DNA of 64,000 nucleotides from an uncultured Lachnospiraceae bacterium (lineage in GTDB: Bacteria > Bacillota > Clostridia > Lachnospirales > Lachnospiraceae): positions 15,313 through 79,312 of the forward strand of contig CAJTXN010000012.1 of the NCBI GenBank assembly GCA_910583605.1. Reading direction: 5' to 3'. The translations under genes were made by a program, and so were the position numbers. Below the pieces are notes generated by a model. That model was not told where the DNA came from. It did not search any database and was given only the letters and a program-made list of their open reading frames with translations. How positions within the stretch are numbered: position 1 is the stretch's first letter; the number at the start of each line of letters is the position of its first letter. Shown piece after piece: positions 54,221-63,446 of the stretch.

Positions 54221-54235
54221 GGTTCGGAGGATACC

Positions 54236-55687
54236 ATGAACAATTCAATTATTCGATATATTTTAGGACAGGTTCTTAAAATGGAAGCAATTTTAATGAT
54301 TCTTCCTGTTGTTGTTGCCATAATTTATGGAGAAGAAGAAGGTTTGGCTTATCTAATCACCTTACTGATCTGCGGGGCTTTGGGATTTGCAGCTACTCAC
54401 AAAAAACCTCAGAATTTTATTTTTTATCTGAAAGAGGGCTGTATTGCCACTTCCTTAAGCTGGATTATTTTAAGTATATTCGGCAGCCTGCCGTTTATCA
54501 TTACCGGAGAGATTCCTTCGGTAACGGATGCGCTGTTTGAAACGATATCCGGCTTTACAACTACCGGCGCCAGCATATTATCCGATGTGGAAGCCTTATC
54601 TTACTGCAGCATATTCTGGCGAAGCTTCACGCACTGGATCGGGGGTATGGGTGTCCTCGTATTTCTTCTGGCTATTATACCGCTGAGCGGCGGTTCCCAT
54701 ATCAATCTCATGCGTGCCGAAAGCCCCGGTCCTTCCGTGGGCAAACTGGTTCCAAAAGTACGGCATACTGCCCGGCTTCTATATCTGATATATTTCGGAA
54801 TGACAATACTGGAAGTTCTGCTATTGCTCATCGGCAGAATGCCTGTGTTTGATGCCCTGACCACATCATTCGGAACGGCCGGTACCGGCGGATTCGGAAT
54901 TAAAAATGACAGCATCGCCGGATACTCCTCCTATATCCAATGGATCGTAACTATTTTTATGATTTTATTCGGTGTGAACTTTAATGCATATTATCTCATT
55001 CTACTGAGGCGTTTTAAGAAGGCATTTAAAATAGAAGAAATCCGTTATTATTTTCTTATAATTGCCGCTTCAGTCACAATTATTTTTTTTGATATCTGCA
55101 ATACGGCCGTCAATGCCTTTACCGCAATGAGGGATGCATCATTTCAGGTAGCATCCATTATAACCACTACCGGCTTTTCCACTGTGGATTTTAATGCATG
55201 GTCCCAGGCTTCAAAAACCGTTCTTGTCCTGCTGATGTTTATAGGAGCCTGTGCCGGAAGTACCGGAGGAGGTATTAAAGTAACCCGTTTTGTTGTACTG
55301 TTTAAAACGGTTATTAAAGAGTTAAATTCATACATACATCCAAAAAGTATTAAAAAGATTAAGATTGACGGTAAACCGGTAGAGCATGAAATCGTCCGCT
55401 CCATCAATGTCTATTTTATAACATTTATGATAATTTTTACGTTATCGGTTTTCGCCATATCTTTTGAAGGAAAGGATCTGGTTACTAATTTCACTGCAGT
55501 AACTGCTACCATAAACAATATCGGTCCCGGACTGGAATTAGTCGGACCGACACAGAATTTTTCAATCTTTACACCGTTTTCGAAATTTATTCTAATGTTT
55601 GATATGCTGGCCGGCAGGCTGGAATTATTTCCGCTTCTGATATTATTTCATCCTGCTGCCTGGAGGGACCTGGTACGTAAAAAATAA
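54236..55687 (+). CDS. trkH: Trk potassium uptake channel TrkH
   Basis: 483 residues with about ten membrane helices and four selectivity-filter loops: TISGFTTTGASIL, GTAGTGGFG, IITTTGFSTVDF and TINNIGPGLEL. Loop sequence WIGGMGVLVFLLAIIP is conserved. It imports potassium with TrkA. 15 bases after trkA, with GGAGG site. Confidence 0.95.
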   Translation: MNNSIIRYILGQVLKMEAILMILPVVVAIIYGEEEGLAYLITLLICGALGFAATHKKPQNFIFYLKEGCIATSLSWIILSIFGSLPFIITGEIPSVTDALFETISGFTTTGASILSDVEALSYCSIFWRSFTHWIGGMGVLVFLLAIIPLSGGSHINLMRAESPGPSVGKLVPKVRHTARLLYLIYFGMTILEVLLLLIGRMPVFDALTTSFGTAGTGGFGIKNDSIAGYSSYIQWIVTIFMILFGVNFNAYYLILLRRFKKAFKIEEIRYYFLIIAASVTIIFFDICNTAVNAFTAMRDASFQVASIITTTGFSTVDFNAWSQASKTVLVLLMFIGACAGSTGGGIKVTRFVVLFKTVIKELNSYIHPKSIKKIKIDGKPVEHEIVRSINVYFITFMIIFTLSVFAISFEGKDLVTNFTAVTATINNIGPGLELVGPTQNFSIFTPFSKFILMFDMLAGRLELFPLLILFHPAAWRDLVRKK

Positions 55688-55721
55688 ATTTTTTATGCCG
55701 TTTCTCTTTTTGTATAACATT

Positions 55722-56639
55722 TTAAACGTCTGACTGTTCTGTCAGTGGTAATTCAATATTCACGCTGAACCAGTTCTCGTCCAGCTCAGCCCGGATCTCT
55801 CCCTTCATTCGAAGGACAAATTCTTTCGCAATGGAGAGACCCAGGCCGGTGGATGAGTCGCTTCTGGCTTCATCAGCTTTATAAAACCGTTCAAAAATCC
55901 GGCTGATATCAATCTTATCGGGTTCAGATACCATATTTTTCAGGGATAACACTGCCCTTTGTTCTTTTCGTTCCAAATGTACTTCAAACTGTTTTTCCCC
56001 ATGTTCAAATCCGTTTTTAATAATATTTCTGATGGTCCGTCCCAATGCCTGAGGATTTCCTTCAATCATCAAAGGTTCCTCCGTAATTTCAAACTTTGGT
56101 TCGATATCATTCTCTTTCCAGATATCATAATAAGAAAATAAAGTATCCTTTAATATCCTGTTTAAGGAACAGGTACTTAATTCCAGTACGTAATCATCAT
56201 TCTGAAGCTTGGTAAAGGTAAATAATTCCTCCAGCATGTCTTTCAGGCTGGAAATCCTTTCCTGTATCACCAATATATAATGCTGCTGTTCCTCTGTAAT
56301 TTCACTTTCCTTTAATAATTGAAAATAACCGTCTAAGGAAGTTAAAGGTGTTCGGATATCATGAGACAGATTTGTATAGATATCCGATATGGACTTTTCC
56401 TTATCCAGATATTTTTTTCGTTCCCATTTCCGCAGTTCAACTATTTCATTCAGTGTATCCGCCAAATATCCCACTCCGCCGAAACGGATTTCACTGCTGA
56501 TCATCATATTGCTGTCATGGTCCTTCAGAAACCATAACTGGCGGCAGATATCCTTTATCTGCCGCTGATATTTCATTATGAACCAGATCAAAAATAATAT
56601 AATACATACCAATACCACTATAATATAAAACATTAACAT
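55722..56639 (-). CDS. Sensor histidine kinase
   Basis: 305 residues. One N-terminal membrane helix (YIIVVLVCIILFLIWFIM), no extracytoplasmic domain, H-box YTNLSHDIRTPLTSLDGYF, N-box IRNIIKNGFEHGEK, G-box SSTGLGLSIAKEFVLRMKGE. A minimal sensor that probably reads the state of the neighbouring ABC transporter or the membrane. The start overlaps the permease gene by 7 bases. With the response regulator at 58512-59186 and the ABC genes it forms a cassette like those for peptide antibiotic sensing and resistance. Confidence 0.9.
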   Translation of the reverse strand: MLMFYIIVVLVCIILFLIWFIMKYQRQIKDICRQLWFLKDHDSNMMISSEIRFGGVGYLADTLNEIVELRKWERKKYLDKEKSISDIYTNLSHDIRTPLTSLDGYFQLLKESEITEEQQHYILVIQERISSLKDMLEELFTFTKLQNDDYVLELSTCSLNRILKDTLFSYYDIWKENDIEPKFEITEEPLMIEGNPQALGRTIRNIIKNGFEHGEKQFEVHLERKEQRAVLSLKNMVSEPDKIDISRIFERFYKADEARSDSSTGLGLSIAKEFVLRMKGEIRAELDENWFSVNIELPLTEQSDV

Positions 56640-57490
56640 ATATCTCTTTTCCTGTATATATACATACTGATCACTGCCGTTATGACGATGTAAATCAATG
56701 AAATTATCATTACCCGTTCCATAATGCCGGAACTGAAATTCATGGAGAGACTTCCAATCTTATCTGTTATGGTATATTTCATGAGGTTCAGGTTCCCCAA
56801 ACCAATCTTTTTCACCAGTGTCTCAATCCCACTGTATACTATCACCATCATATTCATGCAAAGGCAGATGGCAAAGATCATACTAAACACATTATTCCTT
56901 GCCAGTATGGATATTGTCATGATTATCATTGCCAATGCAAAGTGCAGCAATATCTGCAGCCCCATATACCGGAACAGACTGCCGGTATCTCCCCACTTTA
57001 AATATCCCAGAACAATAAAATTGGAAATCGCCTGTGTCAAAAAAGTTATCAACAGGGTAAGCCCGGTAAATACCAGAAGCGCCAGTGCTTTTGAAACAAT
57101 TAAACCTTCTCTTCGTTTCACCTGTCCGCCAAAGTTTTTAATATATCCGCTTCCAATGTCCGCAGTGGCAAAGATCACTGCAAAAATCACAAGGAATAAT
57201 GCAATATCTTTTCCGCCGATATTTGCAAACAACATGTCAAATACGGTAATATCTTCTCCTACCTCGGTCGGTACCACTGTCTGTATACCGAAAACTATAT
57301 CATCTTCGGATTCTTCGCCTTCTTCTACCGTTTCATTCCGGTACTCTTCATGATTTTCTACTGCAGCCTGATACTCGTTTTTTATTAACCAGGTTGACAG
57401 AAACAGCAAACAGATTAAAATACACCATATCACATACAGACTCTTCGCTTTAAACATCCTGTACATATCCATTTTAATCATATTAAGCAT
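56633..57490 (-). CDS. ABC-2 family transporter permease
   Basis: About 285 residues, six membrane helices. First helix SLYVIWCILICLLFLSTWLI, then an external acidic region (EEGEESEDDIVFGIQTVVPT), then five helices in the C-terminal half. Start ATG 57490 behind AGGAGG, overlapping the ATPase stop by 8 bases. Likely pairs with the ATPase at 57483-58409. It resembles LanE/BcrB-type immunity permeases in plan; substrate unknown. Confidence 0.82.
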   Translation of the reverse strand: MLNMIKMDMYRMFKAKSLYVIWCILICLLFLSTWLIKNEYQAAVENHEEYRNETVEEGEESEDDIVFGIQTVVPTEVGEDITVFDMLFANIGGKDIALFLVIFAVIFATADIGSGYIKNFGGQVKRREGLIVSKALALLVFTGLTLLITFLTQAISNFIVLGYLKWGDTGSLFRYMGLQILLHFALAMIIMTISILARNNVFSMIFAICLCMNMMVIVYSGIETLVKKIGLGNLNLMKYTITDKIGSLSMNFSSGIMERVMIISLIYIVITAVISMYIYRKRDIC

Positions 57491-58409
57491 TAACAGCACC
57501 TCCTGTCAGATTTAAGAAATAGCTTTCCAGTTCCTCTCCTGCAATAAACAGTTCTCTTACTTCCAGTCCTGCTTTTACAAGTTCGGTATTCAGCGCCGCA
57601 CTTTCGTCTAAATGTCCATGGACATATATCCGGTCTTTACCTACAATCTTATAAGTTTTGATGTTCATTTTATCCAATACCGGTATGGCCCGTTCCGGAT
57701 TATTCACTGATATTTCTATCCGCTCATTACAGCAGTTCATCAGGTCTTCCCTTGTCATTTCCTGCAGCAGACACCCGTTGTGAATAATTCCATAGTGGGT
57801 GGCTATTTTCGACAGTTCCTCCAGAATGTGGCTGGAAATCAATACAGTCATGTTCCGCTCTTTCTGAAGTTTTAAAATGGTGTCCCGAACCTCTGCAATA
57901 CCCTGGGGGTCCAGTCCGTTAATGGGCTCATCCAAAACCAGTAAATCCGGTTCTCCCACCAGAGCCAGACCTATACCCAGTCTCTGTTTCATACCTAAAG
58001 AAAACTTTTTCGTCTTTTTATTTCCCGTATCTGCTAAACCAATTTGTTCCAGAATCTCTTCGATATATCCGCTTTTTTTAATACCCATAAGTTTGCATTT
58101 TATCTTGAGATTATCATAGGCTGTCATATTTCCATACAGTCCTGGCGCTTCAATCAGGCATCCGATTCTGGACCTGACCTTATGCAAATCCTTTCCGGTA
58201 TATCCAAACAAATGTACTTCTCCCTGAGTCGGACCGGACAGTCCGCTTATCATTTTCAGAAACGTGGTCTTTCCTGCACCGTTTCTTCCGATAAATCCAT
58301 AGATGGAACCCTTTTTTATATGTACGTTTACATTGTCTACCGCCTTGTGATGTCCAAACTGTTTAGTCAGACCTTTGGTTTCCAGCAATATTTCACTCAA
58401 TCCATTCAT
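57483..58409 (-). CDS. ABC transporter ATP-binding protein (BcrA/LanF-like)
   Basis: 308 residues. Walker A GRNGAGKTTFLKMISGL, signature KKFSLGMKQRLGIGLALVG, Walker B LLVLDEPINGLDPQGIAEV, switch His in ISSHILEELSKIA. The C-terminal 75 residues (IKTYKIVGKDRIYVHG...) are the extension typical of BcrA/lantibiotic-immunity ATPases. Probably exports or expels a membrane-active compound, together with the overlapping permease. Confidence 0.9.
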   Translation of the reverse strand: MNGLSEILLETKGLTKQFGHHKAVDNVNVHIKKGSIYGFIGRNGAGKTTFLKMISGLSGPTQGEVHLFGYTGKDLHKVRSRIGCLIEAPGLYGNMTAYDNLKIKCKLMGIKKSGYIEEILEQIGLADTGNKKTKKFSLGMKQRLGIGLALVGEPDLLVLDEPINGLDPQGIAEVRDTILKLQKERNMTVLISSHILEELSKIATHYGIIHNGCLLQEMTREDLMNCCNERIEISVNNPERAIPVLDKMNIKTYKIVGKDRIYVHGHLDESAALNTELVKAGLEVRELFIAGEELESYFLNLTGGAVNA

Positions 58410-58428
58410 CTCCTTTAATGTGATAGCC

Positions 58429-58461
58429 GGTTATAAATATAACCAACTGTTTTACATTATA
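58429..58461 (-). promoter_or_regulatory. Possible internal promoter and palindrome before the ABC genes
   Basis: Minus-strand TATAAT (58456-58461) without a good -35, and palindrome GGTTATA-AA-TATAACC (58429-58444) just after it. A direct repeat TTTACTCTTTT/TTTACTTTTTA lies at about 58488-58509, a layout that could be a response-regulator site. This would give the ABC-kinase genes separate control from the regulator gene. Confidence 0.4.
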
Positions 58462-58511
58462 ATTTAAGATTACTTATAAATCGCTAATAAAAAGTAAAAA
58501 AAGAGTAAAAT

Positions 58512-59186
58512 CTAAGGATAAAGCCTGTATCCGATGCCCCATACGGTTTCAATATATTCTTTCTCCGTTATTTCCCGTATTTTCTTACGAATATTGCTGA
58601 TATGAACATCCAGTGTCTTTGTTTCGCCCATATATGACTGTTCCCATGCATATTCAAAAATTTCTTCTTTACTGAAAACCTTTTTTGGATATTTTAACAA
58701 AAGCTCCAATATAAAAAATTCCTGTTTCGTTATTTTAGGCAGTTGTTTCCCCTGAATTTCCACTGTAAAGCTCTCCCTGTCCAATGCCAGTTCTTTATAA
58801 TTTAATAAATTCTTCTTCTGTTCCGGACCGGCATGACGGAGCTGCACCTGAATTCGTGCTATTACTTCCTTGATTTCAAATGGTTTTGTAATATAATCAT
58901 CCGCGCCGTTTGTTAATATATCAACCTTTGCATCCAGATCATCTTTGGCAGTCAGTACAATAACCGGAATTTTCCCCTGTTCCCGAATAACTTTTAACAC
59001 CTCTTCTCCCGATATGCCGGGAAGCATCAAATCCAGCAGTACTACAGAGTACTTCCGAACCTCCAGTAACATTTTTGCCTCCGTCCCGGAAAAAGCCTGC
59101 TCACAGTTATATCGTTCTTTTTCCAATGCCTCTTTCAACAGATTATTTATGTTTGTGTCATCTTCTACAATTAATATCGGATTCAT
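58512..59186 (-). CDS. OmpR-family response regulator
   Basis: 224 residues. Receiver domain with IVEDDTNINNLLKEAL, phosphorylation Asp in VVLLDLMLPGISG, Lys in DDYITKPFEIKEV. The winged-helix C-terminal domain ends TLDVHISNIRKKIREI...IETVWGIGYRLYP. Cognate kinase is probably at 55722-56639, two genes further on the same strand. Confidence 0.93.
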   Translation of the reverse strand: MNPILIVEDDTNINNLLKEALEKERYNCEQAFSGTEAKMLLEVRKYSVVLLDLMLPGISGEEVLKVIREQGKIPVIVLTAKDDLDAKVDILTNGADDYITKPFEIKEVIARIQVQLRHAGPEQKKNLLNYKELALDRESFTVEIQGKQLPKITKQEFFILELLLKYPKKVFSKEEIFEYAWEQSYMGETKTLDVHISNIRKKIREITEKEYIETVWGIGYRLYP

Positions 59187-59225
59187 AATATTCCTCTTTT
59201 CTAAAATCTCTGCGGGATTTCAACA

Positions 59226-59272
59226 AAAAACAGACAGGATTGTAATTGAATATTATAATCCTGTCTGTTTTT
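59226..59272 (-). terminator. Terminator of the HD-GYP transcript
   Basis: AAACAGACAGGATTGTAAT and ATTATAATCCTGTCTGTTT form a long stem with A and T runs; it starts one base after the stop codon. It separates the HD-GYP unit from the regulator-ABC-kinase unit. Confidence 0.9.
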
Positions 59273-59273
59273 A

Positions 59274-60374
59274 TTATTCCTCGCTCTGATACTTTCTCAG
59301 CAGGTTTTCAAAATCTTCCTTTACTTCAGTAAAGGCTTTCAGTAATTTAGGTGAAAAAGCACCGCTATGTCCGTTAATGATCATCTGACAGGCTTTATCC
59401 GGTTCATACGCAGCTTTATAGATACGTTTTGAAGTGAGTTCTTCATATATATCCACCAACGAAACAATCTGTGCTGCAATACTGATTTCATCTCCTTTCA
59501 GTCCGTCAGGATAGCCTTTTCCATCATATCTTTCATGATGGTGTCTGGCAATATCATATGCATAATCATAGATTTCCTTATCATTCAGACGGATTGCTGA
59601 CTGTATAATCTCTGCACCCTTGGTAGTATGCGATTTTATAAGTTCTGATTCATCCGGTGTCAGCTTTCCGGCCTTTAAAATAATGTTATCGGGAATCGCT
59701 ATTTTTCCGATATCATGAAGCGACGAAGCCCATCCGATCCGTACCAGCTTATCGGATGTAAGATTATACTCCGGATAAAGCTTCATTACACTCTTTCCCA
59801 GACACAAAGAATACTCACGAATTCTTTTCACATGCTGTTTTGATTCCAGATTTCTGAATTCCACAATGTTGCTTAAAGAGTCAACAAGAACCTCGTTCAG
59901 CTGGTTCAGGCTTTTTGTCTGCTGTCTTAACAGGTTATTCTGCTTTTTGATGCTTTCGTTCTGTTTTTTTACAACCATTTCCAGTTGCATCTTATGCTGA
60001 AACCATCCTACCGCATTACGGACAACCTGTTTTATCACATCCGGCTGATAAGGCTTCTTAATATAACTGACAACTCCAAATTCATAACCTTTTTTCTCAA
60101 TTTCATATGAACTCTCTCCGGTAATCATAATAAACGGTATTGTTTTCAGAAAATTTGTTTTCTTTAAACTGTTTAGCACCTCAAACCCATCCATAACCGG
60201 CATCATATAATCCAGCAGAACAACAGCAATAGAAGAGGAATGACTGTTTAGATATGCAATTCCCTCCTTACCGTTGGCAGCTTCTAAAATTTTATATTCG
60301 GACCGGAATAATTCAACCAGAATTTCACGGTCAATCGAATTGTCTTCAAAAATTAATATTGTATCACGTTTCAT
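59274..60374 (-). CDS. Response regulator with HD-GYP domain (cyclic-di-GMP phosphodiesterase-type)
   Basis: 366 residues. Receiver domain (1-125) with phosphorylation Asp in VVLLDYMMPVMDG and Lys in SYIKKPYQPD. A Gln/Asn-rich coiled coil (about 128-165) follows, then an HD-GYP domain: SSLHDIGKIAIPDNIILKAG, IARHHHERYDGKGYPDGLKG, VDIYEELTSKRIYK. The metal-binding H, HD, HH and the GYP triplet are all present, so hydrolysis of cyclic di-GMP is expected. It follows the DUF342 gene by 25 bases, so both are likely made together. The only receptor for this messenger I can see in the window is the riboswitch at 1350-1480. Confidence 0.92.
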   Translation of the reverse strand: MKRDTILIFEDNSIDREILVELFRSEYKILEAANGKEGIAYLNSHSSSIAVVLLDYMMPVMDGFEVLNSLKKTNFLKTIPFIMITGESSYEIEKKGYEFGVVSYIKKPYQPDVIKQVVRNAVGWFQHKMQLEMVVKKQNESIKKQNNLLRQQTKSLNQLNEVLVDSLSNIVEFRNLESKQHVKRIREYSLCLGKSVMKLYPEYNLTSDKLVRIGWASSLHDIGKIAIPDNIILKAGKLTPDESELIKSHTTKGAEIIQSAIRLNDKEIYDYAYDIARHHHERYDGKGYPDGLKGDEISIAAQIVSLVDIYEELTSKRIYKAAYEPDKACQMIINGHSGAFSPKLLKAFTEVKEDFENLLRKYQSEE

Positions 60375-60399
60375 AATTTTCCTATACTTTCTTTCCTAT

Positions 60400-62490
60400 T
60401 TATAATGTTACAATTATTACCTGCTTGTTCCGAAGTTTAAAAATGACCCTGTTCACTTCCATTGACAGCATATACTTTATTGAATTTATAACGATACTGC
60501 TGCCCACATGTGCTTTTCCTCTGACACAGACAGGAGCAATAAAATTCTGCTCCGTCAGATTGGCCAGCTTGGATACTTCGGCATCCAGATTAGCCAGTTC
60601 CTGACTTTTAACCGTAATCGTTGCACAAACTTTCCGCAGCATATCTTCCGGCACCTCTTTTTCTGCAGTGATCAGCTGGATGATTTTATTCCGTCCCATA
60701 TCCAAAGCTGACAGCTCATTTAAAAGCTGTTCTCTTTTTTCAGCATACTCTGCCTGTTCTTTTTCATACAATTCATTTCTGCCTACCTCTAAAATCGTTT
60801 TAAGATGAGAACTGTTTCCAAGGTTAAAAGTATCCACACCTTTTACCGCACAGATTCTTCCGCCGAGAAGTACTCCTTTGCTTCCTGATACGATTACCCT
60901 GCCCATTGTATTGATATTACTGTTCATAATATAATTGGCTTTGACATTACCCCTTGCATTGATATTTGCGGCTTCAAAGAATTTTCCCGAAACTTCGCCT
61001 CCTGCTTCGATAAAACAGTCGTGTTTGGAACAACTTCCCTTTTTGATCATAACATTTCCGCCGGCAATCAGCCTTGCCGTTTCAACATTATGTTCAATGA
61101 TAATATCCCCGGTAGCCTTGATATATCCCCCTGAATAGATGCTTCCAACCACATATACGGAACCGTCTACTTCCAGCTTACCGGTAACAGAGGTAACATC
61201 TTCATGGACCACCAGCATATTGGAAATAATCATACGTCCATTGATATATTCAAATTTTCCATTCAATTTTGAGATATAGGTTACACCATCCGGTGCAATC
61301 ATAAATCCCGTGCCGCGCAAAGGTTTTTTCTCCATTCCTTTTTCGGCATGTATAATTTTACCGTATATATTCTTTCCGTTTGTACCTTTTTCGGCCGGAT
61401 GATAAACAGCTAATTTTTCACCTTTATCTACCATTTCAAATGCTTCTATATTAACATAGTCCACCCCTCCGTCCGGAAGCGGTGCAGGAATCCGGGGCAG
61501 ATCAAGCCTCACAAAAAATTCAAACCAGCCGTCTTTACCTTTTTTAGCCGGGATTCCTTCGGCAATCAGAATTTTTTCATTCATTCTTCTTTTTTCAATC
61601 ATATCCAGAATAGCTTCATGTCTGATTCCAAACACGATTTCTCGTCTTTCCAGATCGTTGTAGATGTCATCCTTCGTAACCATATTTCCCGGAACCCAGG
61701 GTATAAATGCATATGCCTTATTACCGTTTTCTTCAATGGAAATAACAAATTCTTTTTTCATAAAAGAATTAAGGATGGAATCTTTTGCCTTTGTACGGGA
61801 CTCCTTTGAAGTTTTCCCGTTTATAAGACCCAGACGCTTTTCCTTCATATCCGAAGCCGAGTAAATCAGACCGCAATAGGAGGACACATCAAGCCCCGCC
61901 TCTAATCCCAGCCGAATCTCCTTCATCTGGGTATGGCTGAACAGATAATTGGTATATAGTGATACACTCAGCTTCTTTTCCAATCCGAGACGGATTTCCT
62001 GCATCTGCATCCAGTTATATTTTGAATCGGCATAAACAGATACATCCAATTGTTCAAACAATCCTATCCGGATTTCGTGAATCTGCGGCGCACACATATC
62101 GTCTTTCAGCCATATATCAATCGGCAGCTTACTTAACAGCGCAAGCCTTATTTCCTCCAACGCCTCATCTGTAAAGCCTCTGTTGAGATAAGAAATAAGG
62201 TCTATGGCAGAATAAAGGGAAAGCCGTATCTGTCTCATGGTCTCATAACTGTAGGCAGGATTCGCATATATGGTGGCATCCACTTTATCTTTCAGGCCCA
62301 TTCGTATCTGCTCCATCTGCAGCCAGTTAAAATCAGAATTGGAATATATGGAAACATCCAGTCCGTCTTCTATTCCGAGTTTTATTTCTTGATTTTGCGC
62401 TTCATGATATTCAGCATTTTCCGTCATGGAAAATTGCAATTCCTGTTGTTGATTTTTGTCAATATCTAAATTTCTCATATCCAAACCCAT
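60400..62490 (-). CDS. DUF342/FapA-like protein with N-terminal tandem repeats
   Basis: About 696 residues. Residues 30-235 are seven to eight repeats of about 28 residues of the type QMQEIRLGLEKKLSVSLYTN, FSHTQMKEIRLGLEAGLDVS, with invariant EIRxGL and D-x-S-x-Y. Residues about 245-560 are the FapA/DUF342 part (VKTPAEKG-like HPAEKGTNGKNIYGKIIHA, then a beta-helix VDGSVYVVGSIYSGG, GDIIIEHNVETARLIAGGNV). A coiled coil and C-terminal strand follow. DUF342 proteins have been linked to polymerising/shape or polar functions; the repeat domain is unexplained. Start is uncertain (ATG 62490 or GTG 62505). Operon with the HD-GYP gene. Confidence 0.8.
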   Translation of the reverse strand: MGLDMRNLDIDKNQQQELQFSMTENAEYHEAQNQEIKLGIEDGLDVSIYSNSDFNWLQMEQIRMGLKDKVDATIYANPAYSYETMRQIRLSLYSAIDLISYLNRGFTDEALEEIRLALLSKLPIDIWLKDDMCAPQIHEIRIGLFEQLDVSVYADSKYNWMQMQEIRLGLEKKLSVSLYTNYLFSHTQMKEIRLGLEAGLDVSSYCGLIYSASDMKEKRLGLINGKTSKESRTKAKDSILNSFMKKEFVISIEENGNKAYAFIPWVPGNMVTKDDIYNDLERREIVFGIRHEAILDMIEKRRMNEKILIAEGIPAKKGKDGWFEFFVRLDLPRIPAPLPDGGVDYVNIEAFEMVDKGEKLAVYHPAEKGTNGKNIYGKIIHAEKGMEKKPLRGTGFMIAPDGVTYISKLNGKFEYINGRMIISNMLVVHEDVTSVTGKLEVDGSVYVVGSIYSGGYIKATGDIIIEHNVETARLIAGGNVMIKKGSCSKHDCFIEAGGEVSGKFFEAANINARGNVKANYIMNSNINTMGRVIVSGSKGVLLGGRICAVKGVDTFNLGNSSHLKTILEVGRNELYEKEQAEYAEKREQLLNELSALDMGRNKIIQLITAEKEVPEDMLRKVCATITVKSQELANLDAEVSKLANLTEQNFIAPVCVRGKAHVGSSIVINSIKYMLSMEVNRVIFKLRNKQVIIVTL

Positions 62491-62554
62491 ACTTTCCTTG
62501 ATCACACATACTATTTAAAATCTGATTTATATAAATAAATTCGTATATATTTTT

Positions 62555-62583
62555 ATTATATCAATCCTGCTGCAAAAAGTCTA
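62555..62583 (-). promoter_or_regulatory. Probable promoter of the DUF342-HD-GYP unit
   Basis: Minus-strand TAGACT (62578-62583), 17 bp, TATAAT (62555-62560). The -35 is weak. Confidence 0.5.
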
Positions 62584-62625
62584 CTGCATTTTACTGCCAG
62601 AATACTATTTTAAAATAACAATTTT

Positions 62626-63183
62626 TTATATGCTCCGTATATTATAAATTTGCTCTTCCGGCAGCAATGAATATATGTCATTTCCCATGTTTTTTTGCTT
62701 CCGTAAACTCTCTACATAATCCGTAATATCCGTAATTTTTTCTATCCATTCATCCACATATTTCCGCACCGCGGTTCCCCTTAGCCCAAGCTGTATAGAG
62801 CGATATTCCAAAGGATTTCCAAACAAGTCTCTTTCCGGGTCCCATTGGCATCTGATATCTGATTTTTTTATTTTTTCTTTCCACTCGTTATAGCTGATAC
62901 CCGTATTTTCGTTATATGAAGATATAACAGCATTTTGAACAATAAAATCAAAGGCTTCCCTTTTTATATCAATTGCAAGAATATGTTCCTGATCTGCTTT
63001 AGTCCCCCAGCCGCATCGATACATCATCCACAAAAATGATGGTTTTATCCATGTCATCCTGTCTAATTTAAAACTGTTTCCAAATGTTCCATTTTTTACG
63101 GCTTCATCTGCAATGATTTTATTATATGCCTGATACACCCGGATGGTTTTTTCAGTATATACTGCTCTGATTTGTTTTTCCAT
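62626..63183 (-). CDS. DUF4291 domain-containing protein
   Basis: 185 residues from ATG 63183 (AGGATGATAAAA in front). MEKQIRAVYTEKTIRVYQAY, RMTWIKPSFLWMMYRCGWGT, LAIDIKREAFDFIVQNA and QWDPERDLFGNPLEYRSIQL are the family landmarks. DUF4291 proteins are found widely in bacteria and fungi and have no assigned activity. Monocistronic; a two-level hairpin lies in the region upstream (GAGGGAGCA at 63246 with TGCTCCCTC at 63276, flanked by CCGGC/GCCGG). Confidence 0.85.
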   Translation of the reverse strand: MEKQIRAVYTEKTIRVYQAYNKIIADEAVKNGTFGNSFKLDRMTWIKPSFLWMMYRCGWGTKADQEHILAIDIKREAFDFIVQNAVISSYNENTGISYNEWKEKIKKSDIRCQWDPERDLFGNPLEYRSIQLGLRGTAVRKYVDEWIEKITDITDYVESLRKQKNMGNDIYSLLPEEQIYNIRSI

Positions 63184-63215
63184 TTTTATCATCCTCCAAA
63201 AAATATTTGTCCAGT

Positions 63216-63347
63216 TTATTGCCGGCTGTCCACTCCGCCCTGTAGAGGGAGCATTCCGAAAAAATCCAGACGCTGCTCCCTCCATACAAGCCGGTCTTTA
63301 AAATGTTCCAACGCATAATTACAGCCTTTTTTTCCTATGTCTTCCAC
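63216..63347 (-). CDS. Possible 43-codon small frame upstream of DUF4291
   Basis: GTG 63347 to TAA 63216. The product has a protein-like composition (GKKGCNYALEHFKDRLVWRE, then QRLDFFGMLPLQGG). The ribosome site GGAGG is too close to the GTG, and the frame overlaps the hairpin named under the next gene. It may be a gene remnant rather than an active gene. No family recognised. Confidence 0.25.
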   Translation of the reverse strand: MEDIGKKGCNYALEHFKDRLVWREQRLDFFGMLPLQGGVDSRQ

Positions 63348-63446
63348 ATCCTCCGGTCATTATAATTCAGTGATTTTCAAAATCAGACTTTCACTGTTTT
63401 CTCCTGATTGCTAATGACTGTATTTCTTTTATGGCTGTGATATATA

